In this document: one piece after another, positions 23,260 to 36,304 of the stretch
Layout: the number at the start of each line of letters is the position of its first letter
Position numbering within the stretch: the stretch's first letter is position 1
Assembly (NCBI GenBank): GCA_027574665.1
Contig: CM050659.1
Location: 16,221,001-16,285,000 of the forward strand
Direction: 5' to 3'
Length of the DNA stretch: 64,000 nucleotides
From: Rhynochetos jubatus
Taxonomy: Eukaryota; Chordata; Aves; Eurypygiformes; Rhynochetidae
The notes under the pieces: model-generated
Told to the model about the DNA's origin: nothing
Seen by the model: only the letters and a program-made list of their open reading frames with translations
Database searches by the model: none
Made by a program: the position numbers and the translations under genes

Positions 23260-26200
23260 TAATTGGGATTGCAAAGGCCTGCCAAGAGGAGCACGACACT
23301 GCACAGACATGGCTCCTTCCCCTGCTTTCCTAGCCAGAACCCAGGGGGGGCCGTGGCCGGAAACCGCGGTCGGCAACTTCTAGGGTTAGGGTTAGGGTTA
23401 GGGCCCGGAGAACCAGAAAGCCCACAGCTCCAGGGATAATTGGGATTGCAAAGGCCTGCCAAGAGGAGCACGACACTGCACAGACATGGCTCCTTCCCCT
23501 GCTTTCCTAGCCAGAACCCGGGGGGGGCCATGCCCGGAAACCGCGGTCGGCAACTTCTAGGGTTAGGGTTAGGGTTAGGGTCCGGAGAACCAGAAAGCCC
23601 ACAGCTCCAGGGATAATTGGGATTGCAAAGGCCTGCCAAGAGGAGCACGACACTGCACAGACATGGCTCCTTCCCCTGCTTTCCTAGCCAGAACCCAGGG
23701 GGGGCCGTTGCCGGAAACCGCGGTCGGCAACTTCTAGGGTTAGGGTTAGGGTTAGGGTCTAGAGAACCAGAAAGCCCACAGCTCCAGGGATAATTGGGAT
23801 TGCAAAGGCCTGCCAAGAGGAGCACGACACTGCACAGACATGGCTCCTTCCCCAGCTTTCCTAGCCAAAACCCAGGGGGGGCCGTCGCCGGAAACCGCGG
23901 TCGGCAACTTCTAGGGTTAGGGTTAGGGTTAGGGTCCGGAGAACCAGAAAGCCCACAGCTCCAGGGATAATTGGGATTGCAAAGGCCTGCCAAGAGGAGC
24001 ACGACACTGCACAGACATGGCTCCTTCCCCAGCTTTCCTAGCCAGAACCCGGGGGGGGGCCGTGGCTGGAAACCGCGGTCGGCAACTTCTAGGGTTAGGG
24101 TTAGGGTTAGGGTCCGGAGAACCAGAAAGCCCACAGCTCCAGGGATAATTGGGATTGCAAAGGCCTGCCAAGAGGAGCACGACACTGCACCGACATGGCT
24201 CCTTCCCCTGCTTTCCTAGCCAGAACCCAGGGGGGGCCGTGGCCGGAAACCGCGGTCGGCAACTTCTAGGGTTAGGGTTAGGGTTAGGGTCCGGAGAACC
24301 AGAAAGCCCACAGCTCCAGGGATAATTGGGATTGCAAAGGCCTGCCAAGAGGAGCACGACACTGCACCGACATGGCTCCTTCCCCTGCTTTCCTATCCAG
24401 AACCCAGGGGGGGCCGTGGCCGGAAACCGCGGTCGGCAACTTCTAGGGTTAGGGTTAGGGTTAGGGTCCGGAGAACCAGAAAGCCCACAGCTCCAGGGAT
24501 AATTGGGATTGCAAAGGCCTGCCAAGAGGAGCACGACACTGCACAGACATGGCTCCTTCCCCTGCTTTCCTAGCCATAACCCAGGGGGGGCCGTGGCCGG
24601 AAACCGCGGTCGGCAACTTCTAGGGTTAGGGTTAGGGTTAGGGCCCGGAGAACCAGAAAGCCCACAGCTCCAGGGATAATTGGGATTGCAAAGGCCTGCC
24701 AAGAGGAGCACAACACTGCACAGACATGGCTCCTTCCCCTGCTTTCCTAGCCAGAACCCAGGGGGGGCCGTGGCCGGAAACCGCGGTCGGCAAATTCTAG
24801 GGTTAGGGTTAGGGTTAGGGTCCGTAGAACCAGAAAGCCCACAACTCCAGGGATAATTGGGATTGCAAAGGCCTGCCAAGAGGAGCACGACACTGCACAG
24901 ACATGGCTCCTTCCCCTGCTTTCCTAGCCAGAACCCGGGGGGGGCCGTGGCCGGAAACCGCGGTCGGCAACTTCTAGGGTTAGGGTTAGGGTTAGGGCCC
25001 GGAGAACCAGAAAGCCCACAGCTCCAGGGATAATTGGGATTGCAAAGGCCTGCCAAGAGGAGCACGACACTGCACAGACATGGCTCCTTCCCCTGCTTTC
25101 CTAGCCAGAACCCGGGGGGGGCCATGCCCGGAAACCGCGGTCGGCAACTTCTAGGGTTAGGGTTAGGGTTAGGGTCCGGAGAACCAGAAAGCCCACAGCT
25201 CCAGGGATAATTGGGATTGCAAAGGCCTGCCAAGAGGAGCACGACACTGCACTGACATGGCTCCTTCCCCAGCTTTCCTAGCCAGAACGCAGGGGGGGCC
25301 GTGGCCGGAAACCGCGGTCGGCAACTTCTAGGGTTAGGGTTAGGGTCCGGAGAACCAGAAAGCCCACAGCTCCAGGGATAATTGGGATTGCAAAGGCCTG
25401 CCAAGAGGAGCACGACACTGCACAGACATGGCTCCTTCCCCTGCTTTCCTAGCCAGAACCCAGCGGGGGCCATGCCCAGAAACCGCTGTCGGCAACTTCT
25501 AGGGTTAGGGTTAGGGTTAGGGTCCGGAGAACCAGAAAGCCCACAGCTCCAGGGATAATTGGGATTGCAAAGGCCTGCCAAGAGGAGCACGACACTGCAC
25601 CGACATGGCTCCTTCCCCTGCTTTCCTAGCCAGAACCCAGGGGGGGCCGTGGCCGGAAACCGCGGTCGGCAACTTCTAGGGTTAGGGTTAGGGTTAGGGT
25701 CCGGAGAACCAGAAAGCCCACAGCTCCAGGGATAATTGGGATTGCAAAGGCCTGCCAAGAGGAGCACAACACTGCAAAGACATGGCTCCTTCCCCAGCTT
25801 TCCTAGCCAGAACCCAGGGGGGGCCGTGGCCGGAAACCGCGGTCGGCAACTTCTAGGGTTAGGGTTAGGGTTAGGGTCCGGAGAACCAGAAAGCCCACAG
25901 CTCCAGGGATAATTGGGATTGCAAAGGCCTGCCAAGAGGAGCACGACACTGCACAGACATGGCTCCTTCCCCAGCTTTCCTAGCCAGAACCCAGGGGGGG
26001 CCGTGGCCGGAAACCGCGGTCGGCAACTTCTAGGGTTAGGGTTAGGGTTAGGGTCCGGAGAACCAGAAAGCCCACAGCTCCAGGGATAATTGGGATTGCA
26101 AAGGCCTGCCAAGAGGAGCACGACACTGCACAGACATGGCTCCTTCCCCAGCTTTCCTAGCCAGAACCCAGGGGGGGCCGTGGCCGGAAACCGCGGTCGG

Positions 26201-28033
26201 CAACTTCTAGGGTTAGGGTTAGGGTTAGGGTCCGGAGAACCAGAAAGCCCACAGCTCCAGGGATAATTGGGATTGCAAAGGCCTGCCAAGAGGAGCACGA
26301 CACTGCACCGACATGGCTCCTTCCCCTGCTTTCCTAGCCAGAACCCGGGGGGGGCCGTGGCCGGAAACCGCGGTCGGCAACTTCTAGGGTTAGGGTTAGG
26401 GTTAGGGTCCGGAGAACCAGAAAGCCCACAGCTCCAGGGATAATTGGGATTGCAAAGGCCTGCCAAGAGGAGCATGACACTGCAGAGACATGGCTCCTTC
26501 CCCTGCTTTCCTAGCCAGAACCCAGGGGGGGCCGTGGCCAGAAACCGCGGTCGGCAACTTCTAGGGTTAGGGTTAGGGTTAGGGCCCGGAGAACCAGAAA
26601 GCCCACAGCTCCAGGGATAATTGGGATTGCAAAGGCCTGCCAAGAGGAGCACAACACTGCACAGACATGGCTCCTTCCCCTGCTTTCCTAGCCAGAACCC
26701 AGGGGGGGCCGTGGCCGGAAACCGCGGTCGGCAACTTCTAGGGTTAGGGTTAGGGTTAGGGTCCGGAGAACCAGAAAGCCCACAGCTCCAGGGATAATTG
26801 GGATTGCAAAGGCCTGCCAAGAGGAGCACGACACTGCACCGACATGGCTCCTTCCCCTGCTTTCCTAGCCAGAAACCAGGGGGGGCCGTGGCCGGAAACC
26901 GCGGTCGGCAACTTCTAGGGTTAGGGTTAGGGTTAGGGCCCGGAGAACCAGAAAGCCCACAGCTCCAGGGATAATTGGGATTGCAAAGGCCTGCCAAGAG
27001 GAGCACGACACTGCACCGACATGGCTCCTTCCCCAGCTTTCCTAGCCAGAACCCAGGGGGGGCCGTGGCCGGAAACCGCGGTCGGCAACTTCTAGGGTTA
27101 GGGTTAGGGTTAGGGCCCGGAGAACCAGAAAGCCCACAGCTCCAGGGATAATTGGGATTGCAAAGGCCTGCCAAGAGGAGCACAACACTGCACAGACATG
27201 ACTCCTTCCCCTGCTTTCCTAGCCAGAACCCAGGGGGGGCCGTGGCCGGAAACCGCGGTCGGCAAATTCTAGGGTTAGGGTTAGGGTTAGGGTCCGGAGA
27301 ACCAGAAAGCCCACAACTCCAGGCATAATTGGGATTGCAAAGGCCTGCCAAGAGGAGCACGACACTGCACAGACATGGCTCCTTCCCCTGCTTTCCTAGC
27401 CAGAACCCGGGGGGGGCCGTGGCCGGAAACCGCGGTCGGCAACTTCTAGGGTTAGGGTTAGGGTTAGGGCCCGGAGAACCAGAAAGCCCACAGCTCCAGG
27501 GATAATTGGGATTGCAAAGGCCTGCCAAGAGGAGCACGACACTGCACAGACATGGCTCCTTCCCCTGCTTTCCTAGCCAGAACCCGGGGGGGGCCATGCC
27601 CGGAAACCGCGGTCGGCAACTTCTAGGGTTAGGGTTAGGTTTAGGGTCCGGAGAACCAGAAAGCCCACAGCTCCAGGGATAATTGGGATTGCAAAGGCCT
27701 GCCAAGAGGAGCACGACACTGCACAGACATGGCTCCTTCCCCTGCTTTCCTAGCCAGAACCGAGAGGGGGCCGTGGCCGGAAACCGCGGTTGGCAACTTC
27801 TAGGGTTAGGGTTAGGGTTAGGGTCCGGAGAACCAGAAAGCCCACAGCTCCAGGGATAATTGGGATTGCAAAGGCCTGCCAAGAGGAGCACAACACTGCA
27901 CAGACATGGCTCCTTCCCCAGCTTTCCTAGCCAGAACCCAGGGGGGGCCGTGGCCGGAAACCGCGGTCGGCAACTTCTAGGGTTAGGGTTAGGGTTAGGG
28001 TCCGGAGAACCAGAAAGCCCACAGCTCCAGGGA
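23260..28033 (+). repeat. 27-monomer block, copy 1 (period 4,774 bp)
   Basis: This 4,774-bp block is repeated directly to the right. Private variants recur at exactly +4,774: TCTAGAGAACC (23,757), TCCGTAGAACC (24,821), CAGCGGGGG (25,461), GCATGACACTGCAGAG (26,472), CATGACTCC (27,198), TTTAGGG (27,638) and CCGAGAGGGGG (27,759). 4,774 equals 27 x 177 minus one hexamer plus one G. The left edge lies near 23,200-23,260, where GGCAAATTC and GGCATAATT stop matching. Confidence 0.93.
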
Positions 28034-31000
28034 TAATTGGGATTGCAAAGGCCTGCCAAGAGGAGCACGACACTGCACAGACATGGCTCCTTCCCCTGCT
28101 TTCCTAGCCAGAACCCAGGGGGGGCCGTGGCCGGAAACCGCGGTCGGCAACTTCTAGGGTTAGGGTTAGGGTTAGGGCCCGGAGAACCAGAAAGCCCACA
28201 GCTCCAGGGATAATTGGGATTGCAAAGGCCTGCCAAGAGGAGCACGACACTGCACAGACATGGCTCCTTCCCCTGCTTTCCTAGCCAGAACCCGGGGGGG
28301 GCCATGCCCGGAAACCGCGGTCGGCAACTTCTAGGGTTAGGGTTAGGGTTAGGGTCCGGAGAACCAGAAAGCCCACAGCTCCAGGGATAATTGGGATTGC
28401 AAAGGCCTGCCAAGAGGAGCACGACACTGCACAGACATGGCTCCTTCCCCTGCTTTCCTAGCCAGAACCCAGGGGGGGCCGTTGCCGGAAACCGCGGTCG
28501 GCAACTTCTAGGGTTAGGGTTAGGGTTAGGGTCTAGAGAACCAGAAAGCCCACAGCTCCAGGGATAATTGGGATTGCAAAGGCCTGCCAAGAGGAGCACG
28601 ACACTGCACAGACATGGCTCCTTCCCCAGCTTTCCTAGCCAAAACCCAGGGGGGGCCGTCGCCGGAAACCGCGGTCGGCAACTTCTAGGGTTAGGGTTAG
28701 GGTTAGGGTCCGGAGAACCAGAAAGCCCACAGCTCCAGGGATAATTGGGATTGCAAAGGCCTGCCAAGAGGAGCACGACACTGCACAGACATGGCTCCTT
28801 CCCCAGCTTTCCTAGCCAGAACCCGGGGGGGGGCCGTGGCTGGAAACCGCGGTCGGCAACTTCTAGGGTTAGGGTTAGGGTTAGGGTCCGGAGAACCAGA
28901 AAGCCCACAGCTCCAGGGATAATTGGGATTGCAAAGGCCTGCCAAGAGGAGCACGACACTGCACCGACATGGCTCCTTCCCCTGCTTTCCTAGCCAGAAC
29001 CCAGGGGGGGCCGTGGCCGGAAACCGCGGTCGGCAACTTCTAGGGTTAGGGTTAGGGTTAGGGTCCGGAGAACCAGAAAGCCCACAGCTCCAGGGATAAT
29101 TGGGATTGCAAAGGCCTGCCAAGAGGAGCACGACACTGCACCGACATGGCTCCTTCCCCTGCTTTCCTATCCAGAACCCAGGGGGGGCCGTGGCCGGAAA
29201 CCGCGGTCGGCAACTTCTAGGGTTAGGGTTAGGGTTAGGGTCCGGAGAACCAGAAAGCCCACAGCTCCAGGGATAATTGGGATTGCAAAGGCCTGCCAAG
29301 AGGAGCACGACACTGCACAGACATGGCTCCTTCCCCTGCTTTCCTAGCCATAACCCAGGGGGGGCCGTGGCCGGAAACCGCGGTCGGCAACTTCTAGGGT
29401 TAGGGTTAGGGTTAGGGCCCGGAGAACCAGAAAGCCCACAGCTCCAGGGATAATTGGGATTGCAAAGGCCTGCCAAGAGGAGCACAACACTGCACAGACA
29501 TGGCTCCTTCCCCTGCTTTCCTAGCCAGAACCCAGGGGGGGCCGTGGCCGGAAACCGCGGTCGGCAAATTCTAGGGTTAGGGTTAGGGTTAGGGTCCGTA
29601 GAACCAGAAAGCCCACAACTCCAGGGATAATTGGGATTGCAAAGGCCTGCCAAGAGGAGCACGACACTGCACAGACATGGCTCCTTCCCCTGCTTTCCTA
29701 GCCAGAACCCGGGGGGGGCCGTGGCCGGAAACCGCGGTCGGCAACTTCTAGGGTTAGGGTTAGGGTTAGGGCCCGGAGAACCAGAAAGCCCACAGCTCCA
29801 GGGATAATTGGGATTGCAAAGGCCTGCCAAGAGGAGCACGACACTGCACAGACATGGCTCCTTCCCCTGCTTTCCTAGCCAGAACCCGGGGGGGGCCATG
29901 CCCGGAAACCGCGGTCGGCAACTTCTAGGGTTAGGGTTAGGGTTAGGGTCCGGAGAACCAGAAAGCCCACAGCTCCAGGGATAATTGGGATTGCAAAGGC
30001 CTGCCAAGAGGAGCACGACACTGCACTGACATGGCTCCTTCCCCAGCTTTCCTAGCCAGAACGCAGGGGGGGCCGTGGCCGGAAACCGCGGTCGGCAACT
30101 TCTAGGGTTAGGGTTAGGGTCCGGAGAACCAGAAAGCCCACAGCTCCAGGGATAATTGGGATTGCAAAGGCCTGCCAAGAGGAGCACGACACTGCACAGA
30201 CATGGCTCCTTCCCCTGCTTTCCTAGCCAGAACCCAGCGGGGGCCATGCCCAGAAACCGCTGTCGGCAACTTCTAGGGTTAGGGTTAGGGTTAGGGTCCG
30301 GAGAACCAGAAAGCCCACAGCTCCAGGGATAATTGGGATTGCAAAGGCCTGCCAAGAGGAGCACGACACTGCACCGACATGGCTCCTTCCCCTGCTTTCC
30401 TAGCCAGAACCCAGGGGGGGCCGTGGCCGGAAACCGCGGTCGGCAACTTCTAGGGTTAGGGTTAGGGTTAGGGTCCGGAGAACCAGAAAGCCCACAGCTC
30501 CAGGGATAATTGGGATTGCAAAGGCCTGCCAAGAGGAGCACAACACTGCAAAGACATGGCTCCTTCCCCAGCTTTCCTAGCCAGAACCCAGGGGGGGCCG
30601 TGGCCGGAAACCGCGGTCGGCAACTTCTAGGGTTAGGGTTAGGGTTAGGGTCCGGAGAACCAGAAAGCCCACAGCTCCAGGGATAATTGGGATTGCAAAG
30701 GCCTGCCAAGAGGAGCACGACACTGCACAGACATGGCTCCTTCCCCAGCTTTCCTAGCCAGAACCCAGGGGGGGCCGTGGCCGGAAACCGCGGTCGGCAA
30801 CTTCTAGGGTTAGGGTTAGGGTTAGGGTCCGGAGAACCAGAAAGCCCACAGCTCCAGGGATAATTGGGATTGCAAAGGCCTGCCAAGAGGAGCACGACAC
30901 TGCACAGACATGGCTCCTTCCCCAGCTTTCCTAGCCAGAACCCAGGGGGGGCCGTGGCCGGAAACCGCGGTCGGCAACTTCTAGGGTTAGGGTTAGGGTT

Positions 31001-32834
31001 AGGGTCCGGAGAACCAGAAAGCCCACAGCTCCAGGGATAATTGGGATTGCAAAGGCCTGCCAAGAGGAGCACGACACTGCACCGACATGGCTCCTTCCCC
31101 TGCTTTCCTAGCCAGAACCCGGGGGGGGCCGTGGCCGGAAACCGCGGTCGGCAACTTCTAGGGTTAGGGTTAGGGTTAGGGTCCGGAGAACCAGAAAGCC
31201 CACAGCTCCAGGGATAATTGGGATTGCAAAGGCCTGCCAAGAGGAGCATGACACTGCAGAGACATGGCTCCTTCCCCTGCTTTCCTAGCCAGAACCCAGG
31301 GGGGGCCGTGGCCAGAAACCGCGGTCGGCAACTTCTAGGGTTAGGGTTAGGGTTAGGGCCCGGAGAACCAGAAAGCCCACAGCTCCAGGGATAATTGGGA
31401 TTGCAAAGGCCTGCCAAGAGGAGCACAACACTGCACAGACATGGCTCCTTCCCCTGCTTTCCTAGCCAGAACCCAGGGGGGGCCGTGGCCGGAAACCGCG
31501 GTCGGCAACTTCTAGGGTTAGGGTTAGGGTTAGGGTCCGGAGAACCAGAAAGCCCACAGCTCCAGGGATAATTGGGATTGCAAAGGCCTGCCAAGAGGAG
31601 CACGACACTGCACCGACATGGCTCCTTCCCCTGCTTTCCTAGCCAGAAACCAGGGGGGGCCGTGGCCGGAAACCGCGGTCGGCAACTTCTAGGGTTAGGG
31701 TTAGGGTTAGGGCCCGGAGAACCAGAAAGCCCACAGCTCCAGGGATAATTGGGATTGCAAAGGCCTGCCAAGAGGAGCACGACACTGCACCGACATGGCT
31801 CCTTCCCCAGCTTTCCTAGCCAGAACCCAGGGGGGGCCGTGGCCGGAAACCGCGGTCGGCAACTTCTAGGGTTAGGGTTAGGGTTAGGGCCCGGAGAACC
31901 AGAAAGCCCACAGCTCCAGGGATAATTGGGATTGCAAAGGCCTGCCAAGAGGAGCACAACACTGCACAGACATGACTCCTTCCCCTGCTTTCCTAGCCAG
32001 AACCCAGGGGGGGCCGTGGCCGGAAACCGCGGTCGGCAAATTCTAGGGTTAGGGTTAGGGTTAGGGTCCGGAGAACCAGAAAGCCCACAACTCCAGGCAT
32101 AATTGGGATTGCAAAGGCCTGCCAAGAGGAGCACGACACTGCACAGACATGGCTCCTTCCCCTGCTTTCCTAGCCAGAACCCGGGGGGGGCCGTGGCCGG
32201 AAACCGCGGTCGGCAACTTCTAGGGTTAGGGTTAGGGTTAGGGCCCGGAGAACCAGAAAGCCCACAGCTCCAGGGATAATTGGGATTGCAAAGGCCTGCC
32301 AAGAGGAGCACGACACTGCACAGACATGGCTCCTTCCCCTGCTTTCCTAGCCAGAACCCGGGGGGGGCCATGCCCGGAAACCGCGGTCGGCAACTTCTAG
32401 GGTTAGGGTTAGGTTTAGGGTCCGGAGAACCAGAAAGCCCACAGCTCCAGGGATAATTGGGATTGCAAAGGCCTGCCAAGAGGAGCACGACACTGCACAG
32501 ACATGGCTCCTTCCCCTGCTTTCCTAGCCAGAACCGAGAGGGGGCCGTGGCCGGAAACCGCGGTTGGCAACTTCTAGGGTTAGGGTTAGGGTTAGGGTCC
32601 GGAGAACCAGAAAGCCCACAGCTCCAGGGATAATTGGGATTGCAAAGGCCTGCCAAGAGGAGCACGACACTGCACAGACATGGCTCCTTCCCCAGCTTTC
32701 CTAGCCAGAACCCAGGGGGGGCCGTGGCCGGAAACCGCGGTCGGCAACTTCTAGGGTTAGGGTTAGGGTTAGGGTCCGGAGAACCAGAAAGCCCACAGCT
32801 CCAGGGATAATTGGGATTGCAAAGGCCTGCCAAG
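28034..32834 (+). repeat. 27-monomer block, copy 2 (tandem with copy 1)
   Basis: Carries the same private variants at 28,531, 29,595, 30,235, 31,246, 31,972, 32,412 and 32,533. Near the right junction I saw a difference at 32,666 (GCACGACAC against GCACAACAC at 27,892). Similarity ends near 32,830, where CCCCAG replaces CCCCTG and ACTGCGG replaces ACCGCGG. The near-identity implies a recent unequal exchange, or an assembly duplication if the assembly is wrong. Confidence 0.93.
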
Positions 32835-35800
32835 AGGAGCACGACACTGCACAGACATGGCTCCTTCCCCAGCTTTCCTAGCCAGAACCCAGGGGGGGCC
32901 GTGGCCGGAAACTGCGGTCGGCAACTTCTAGGGTTAGGGTTAGGGTTAGGGTCCGGAGAACCAGAAAGCCCACAGCTCCAGGGATAATTGGGATTGCAAA
33001 GGCCTGCCAAGAGGAGCACGACACTGCACCGACATGGCTCCTTCCCCTGCTTTCCTATCCAGAACCCAGGGGGGGCCGTGGCCGGAAACCGCGGTCGGCA
33101 ACTTCTAGGGTTAGGGTTAGGGTTAGGGTCCGGAGAACCAGAAAGCCCACAGCTCCAGGGATAATTGGGATTGCAAAGGCCTGCCAAGAGGAGCACGACA
33201 CTGCACAGACATGGCTCCTTCCCCTGCTTTCCTAGCCAGAACCCAGGGGGGGCCGTGGCCGGAAACCGCGGTCGGCAACTTCTAGGGTTAGGGTTAGGGT
33301 TAGGGCCCGGAGAACCAGAAAGCCTACAGCTCCAGGGATAATTGGGATTGCAAAGGCCTGCCAAGAGGAGCACAACACTGCACCGACATGGCTCCTTCCC
33401 CTGCTTTCCTAGCCAGAACCCAGGGGGGGCCGTGGCCGGAAACCGCGGTCGGCAACTTCTAGGGTTAGGGTTAGGGTTAGGGTCTGGAGAACCAGAAAGC
33501 CCACAGCTCCAGGCATAATTGGGATTGCAAAGGCCTGCCAAGAGGAGCACGACACTGCACCGACATGGCTCCTTCCCCTGCTTTCCTAGCCAGAACCCAG
33601 GGGGGGCCGTGGCCGGAAACCGCGGTCGGCAACTTCTAGGGTTAGGGTTAGGGTTAGGGCCCGGAGAACCAGAAAGCCCACAGCTCCAGGGATAATTGGG
33701 ATTGCAAAGGCCTGCCAAGAGGAGCACAACACTGCACAGACATGGCTCCTTCCCCTGCTTTCCTAGCCAGAACTCAGGGGGGGGCCATGCCCGGAAACCG
33801 CGGTCGGCAACTTCTAGGGTTAGGGTTAGGGTTAGGGTCCAGAGAACCAGAAAGCCCACAGCTCCAGGGATAATTGGGATTGCAAAGGCCTGCCAAGAGG
33901 AGCACGACACTGCACAGACATGGCTCCTTCCCCTGCTTTCCTAGCCAGAACCCAGGGGGGGCCGTGGCCGGAAACCGCGGTCGGTAACTTCTAGGGTTAG
34001 GGTTAGGGTCCGGAGAACCAGAAAGCCCACAGCTCCAGGGATAATTGGGATTGCAAAGGCCTGCCAAGAGGAGCACGACACTGCACAGACATGGCTCCTT
34101 CCCCAGCTTTCCTAGCCAGAACCCAGGGGGGGCCATGCCCAGAAACCGCTGTCGGCAACTTCTAGGGTTAGGGTTAGGGTTAGGGTCCGGAGAACCAGAA
34201 AGCCCACAGCTCCAGGGATAATTGGGATTGCAAAGGCCTGCCAAGAGGAGCACGACACTGCACAGACATGGCTCCTTCCCCTGCTTTCCTAGCCAGAACC
34301 GAGGGGGGGCCGTGGCCGGAAACCGCGGTTGGCAACTTCTAGGGTTAGGGTTAGGGTTAGGGTCCGGAGAACCAGAAAGCCCACAGCTCCAGGGATAATT
34401 GGGATTGCAAAGGCCTGCCAAGAGGAGCACGACACTGCACAGACATGGCTCCTTCCCCAGCTTTCCTAGCCAGAACCCAGGGGGGGCCCATGGCCGGAAA
34501 CCGCGGTCGGCAACTTCTAGGGTTAGGGTTAGGGTTAGGGTCCGGAGAACCAGAAAGCCCACAGCTCCAGGGATAATTGGGATTGCAAAGGCCTGCCAAG
34601 AGGAGCACGACACTGCACAGACATGGCTCCTTCCCCAGCTTTCCTAGCCAGAACCCAGGGGGGGCCGTGGCCGGAAACCGCGGTCGGCAACTTCTAGGGT
34701 TAGGGTTAGGGTTAGGGCCCGGAGAACCAGAAAGCCCACAGCTCCAGGGATAATTGGGATTGCAAAGGCCTGCCAAGAGGAGCACAACTCTGCACAGACA
34801 TGGCTCCTTCCCCTGCTTTCCTAGCCAGAACCCAGGGGGGGCCGTGGCCGGAAACCGCGGTCGGCAACTTCTAGGGTTAGGGTTAGGGTTAGGGTCCGGA
34901 GAACCAGAAAGCCCACAGCTCCAGGCATAATTGGGATTGCAAAGGCCTGCCAAGAGGAGCACGACACTGCACCGACATGGCTCCTTCCCCAGCTTTCCTA
35001 GCCAGAAACCAGGGGGGGCCGTGGCCGGAAACCGCGGTTGGCAACTTCTAGGGTTAGGGTTAGGGTTAGGGTCCGGAGAACCAGAAAGCCCACAGCTCCA
35101 GGGATAATTGGGATTGCAAAGGCCTGCCAAGAGGAGCACAACACTGCACAGACATGGCTCCTTCCCCAGCTTTCCTAGCCAGAACCCAGGGGGGGCCGTG
35201 GCCGGAAACCGCGGTCGGCAACTTCTAGGGTTAGGGTTAGGGTCCGGAGAACCAGAAAGCCCACAGCTCCAGGGATAATTGGGATTGCAAAGGCCTGCCA
35301 AGAGGAGCACGACACTGCACCGACATGGCTCCTTCCCCAGCTTTCCTAGCCAGAACCCAGGGGGGGCCGTGGCCGGAAACCGCGGTCGGCAACTTCTAGG
35401 GTTAGGGTTAGGGTTAGGGTCCGGAGAACCAGAAAGCCCACAGCTCCAGGGATAATTGGGATTGCAAAGGCCTGCCAAGAGGAGCACAACACTGCACAGA
35501 CATGGCTCCTTCCCCTGCTTTCCTAGCCAGAACCCGGGGGGGGCCGTGGCCGGAAACCGCGGTCGGCAACTTCTAGGGTTAGGGTTAGGGTTAGGGTCCG
35601 GAGAACCAGAAAGCCCACAGCTCCAGGGATAATTGGGATTGCAAAGGCCTGCCAAGAGGAGCACGACACTGCACCGACATGGCTCCTTCCCCTGCTTTCC
35701 TAGCCAGAAACCGGGAGGGGCCGTGGCCGGAAACCGCGGTCGGCAACTTCTAGGGTTAGGGTTAGGGTTAGGGTCCGGAGAACCAGAAAGCCCACAGCTC

Positions 35801-36244
35801 CAGGGATAATTGGGATTGCAAAGGCCTGCCAAGAGGAGCACGACACTGCACAGACATGGCTCCTTCCCCTGCTTTCCTAGCCAGAACCCGGGGGGGGCCG
35901 TGGCCGGAAACCGCGGTCGGCAACCTCTAGGGTTAGGGTTAGGGTTAGGGTCCGGAGAACCAGAAAGCCCACAGCTCCAGGGATAATTGGGATTGCAAAG
36001 GCCTGCCAAGAGGAGCACGACACTGCACAGACATGGCTCCTTCCCCTGCTTTCCTAGCCAGAACCCGGGGGGGGCTGTGGCCGGAAACCGCGGTCGGCAA
36101 CTTCTAGGGTTAGGGTTAGGGTTAGGGTCCGGAGAACCAGAAAGCCCACAGCTCCAGGGATAATTGGGATTGCAAAGGCCTGCCAAGAGGAGCACGACAC
36201 TGCACAGACATGGCTCCTTCCCCTGCTTTCCTAGCCAGAACCCA

Positions 36245-36274
36245 GGGGGGGCCGTGGCCGGAAACCGCGGTCGG
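36245..36274 (+). repeat. G tract and CpG-rich core of the monomer, reference copy
   Basis: A run of seven G is followed by CCGTGGCCGG and then ACCGCGGTCGG, which contains a SacII-type palindrome. Most subfamily variation falls here: the G tract ranges from interrupted G4-G6 to G10, CCGTGG changes to CCATGC, CCTTGC, CCAGGC, CTGTGG or TCGTGG, and CCGCGG changes to CCGCTG or CTGCGG. The core ends seven bases before CTAGGG. A CpG cluster just upstream of G-rich TTAGGG is reminiscent of the arrangement at human TERRA promoters, but no match to the human 61-29-37 repeats was recognised. Confidence 0.7.
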
Positions 36275-36280
36275 CAACTT

Positions 36281-36304
36281 CTAGGGTTAGGGTTAGGGTT
36301 AGGG
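36281..36304 (+). repeat. Telomere-like block (CTAGGG plus three TTAGGG), reference copy
   Basis: The block has four GGG runs separated by TTA, the minimum for a telomere-type intramolecular G-quadruplex. It also has three overlapping matches to the duplex TRF1/TRF2 Myb-domain consensus YTAGGGTTR: one CTAGGGTTA and two TTAGGGTTA. The last hexamer runs into TCCGG and does not match. Almost every 177-bp monomer repeats this block. Protein binding and folding are inferred from known specificities, not shown here. Confidence 0.85.

Larger units (their letters stand above)
36128..36304 (+). repeat. Representative 177-bp monomer matching the majority sequence
   Basis: This copy matches the most common base at every position I compared and serves as a reference monomer. 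It starts at TCCGGAG (36,128). Its G7 tract is at 36,245-36,251 and its CpG core at 36,252-36,274. It ends with CTAGGG (36,281-36,286) and three TTAGGG (36,287-36,304), and the next TCCGGAG starts at 36,305. Hand counting gives 106 G+C of 177. It has seven CpG dinucleotides, five of them inside the 23-bp core. Confidence 0.95.

Noticed and set aside
36155..36175. I-SceI-like homing site in AGGGATAATTGGGATTG
   Set aside because: Only the first half (AGGGATAA) agrees with the known site; the second half does not, so it is chance similarity.
36252..36274. CTCF site in the CpG core, as at human TERRA promoters
   Set aside because: CCGCGGTCGGCAAC starts like the CTCF core but departs from it at several key positions, so no match can be claimed by eye.
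36281..36304. A true telomere end or telomerase-made array
   Set aside because: The longest TTAGGG run in the window is four hexamers and always sits inside a monomer. There is no terminal pure repeat.
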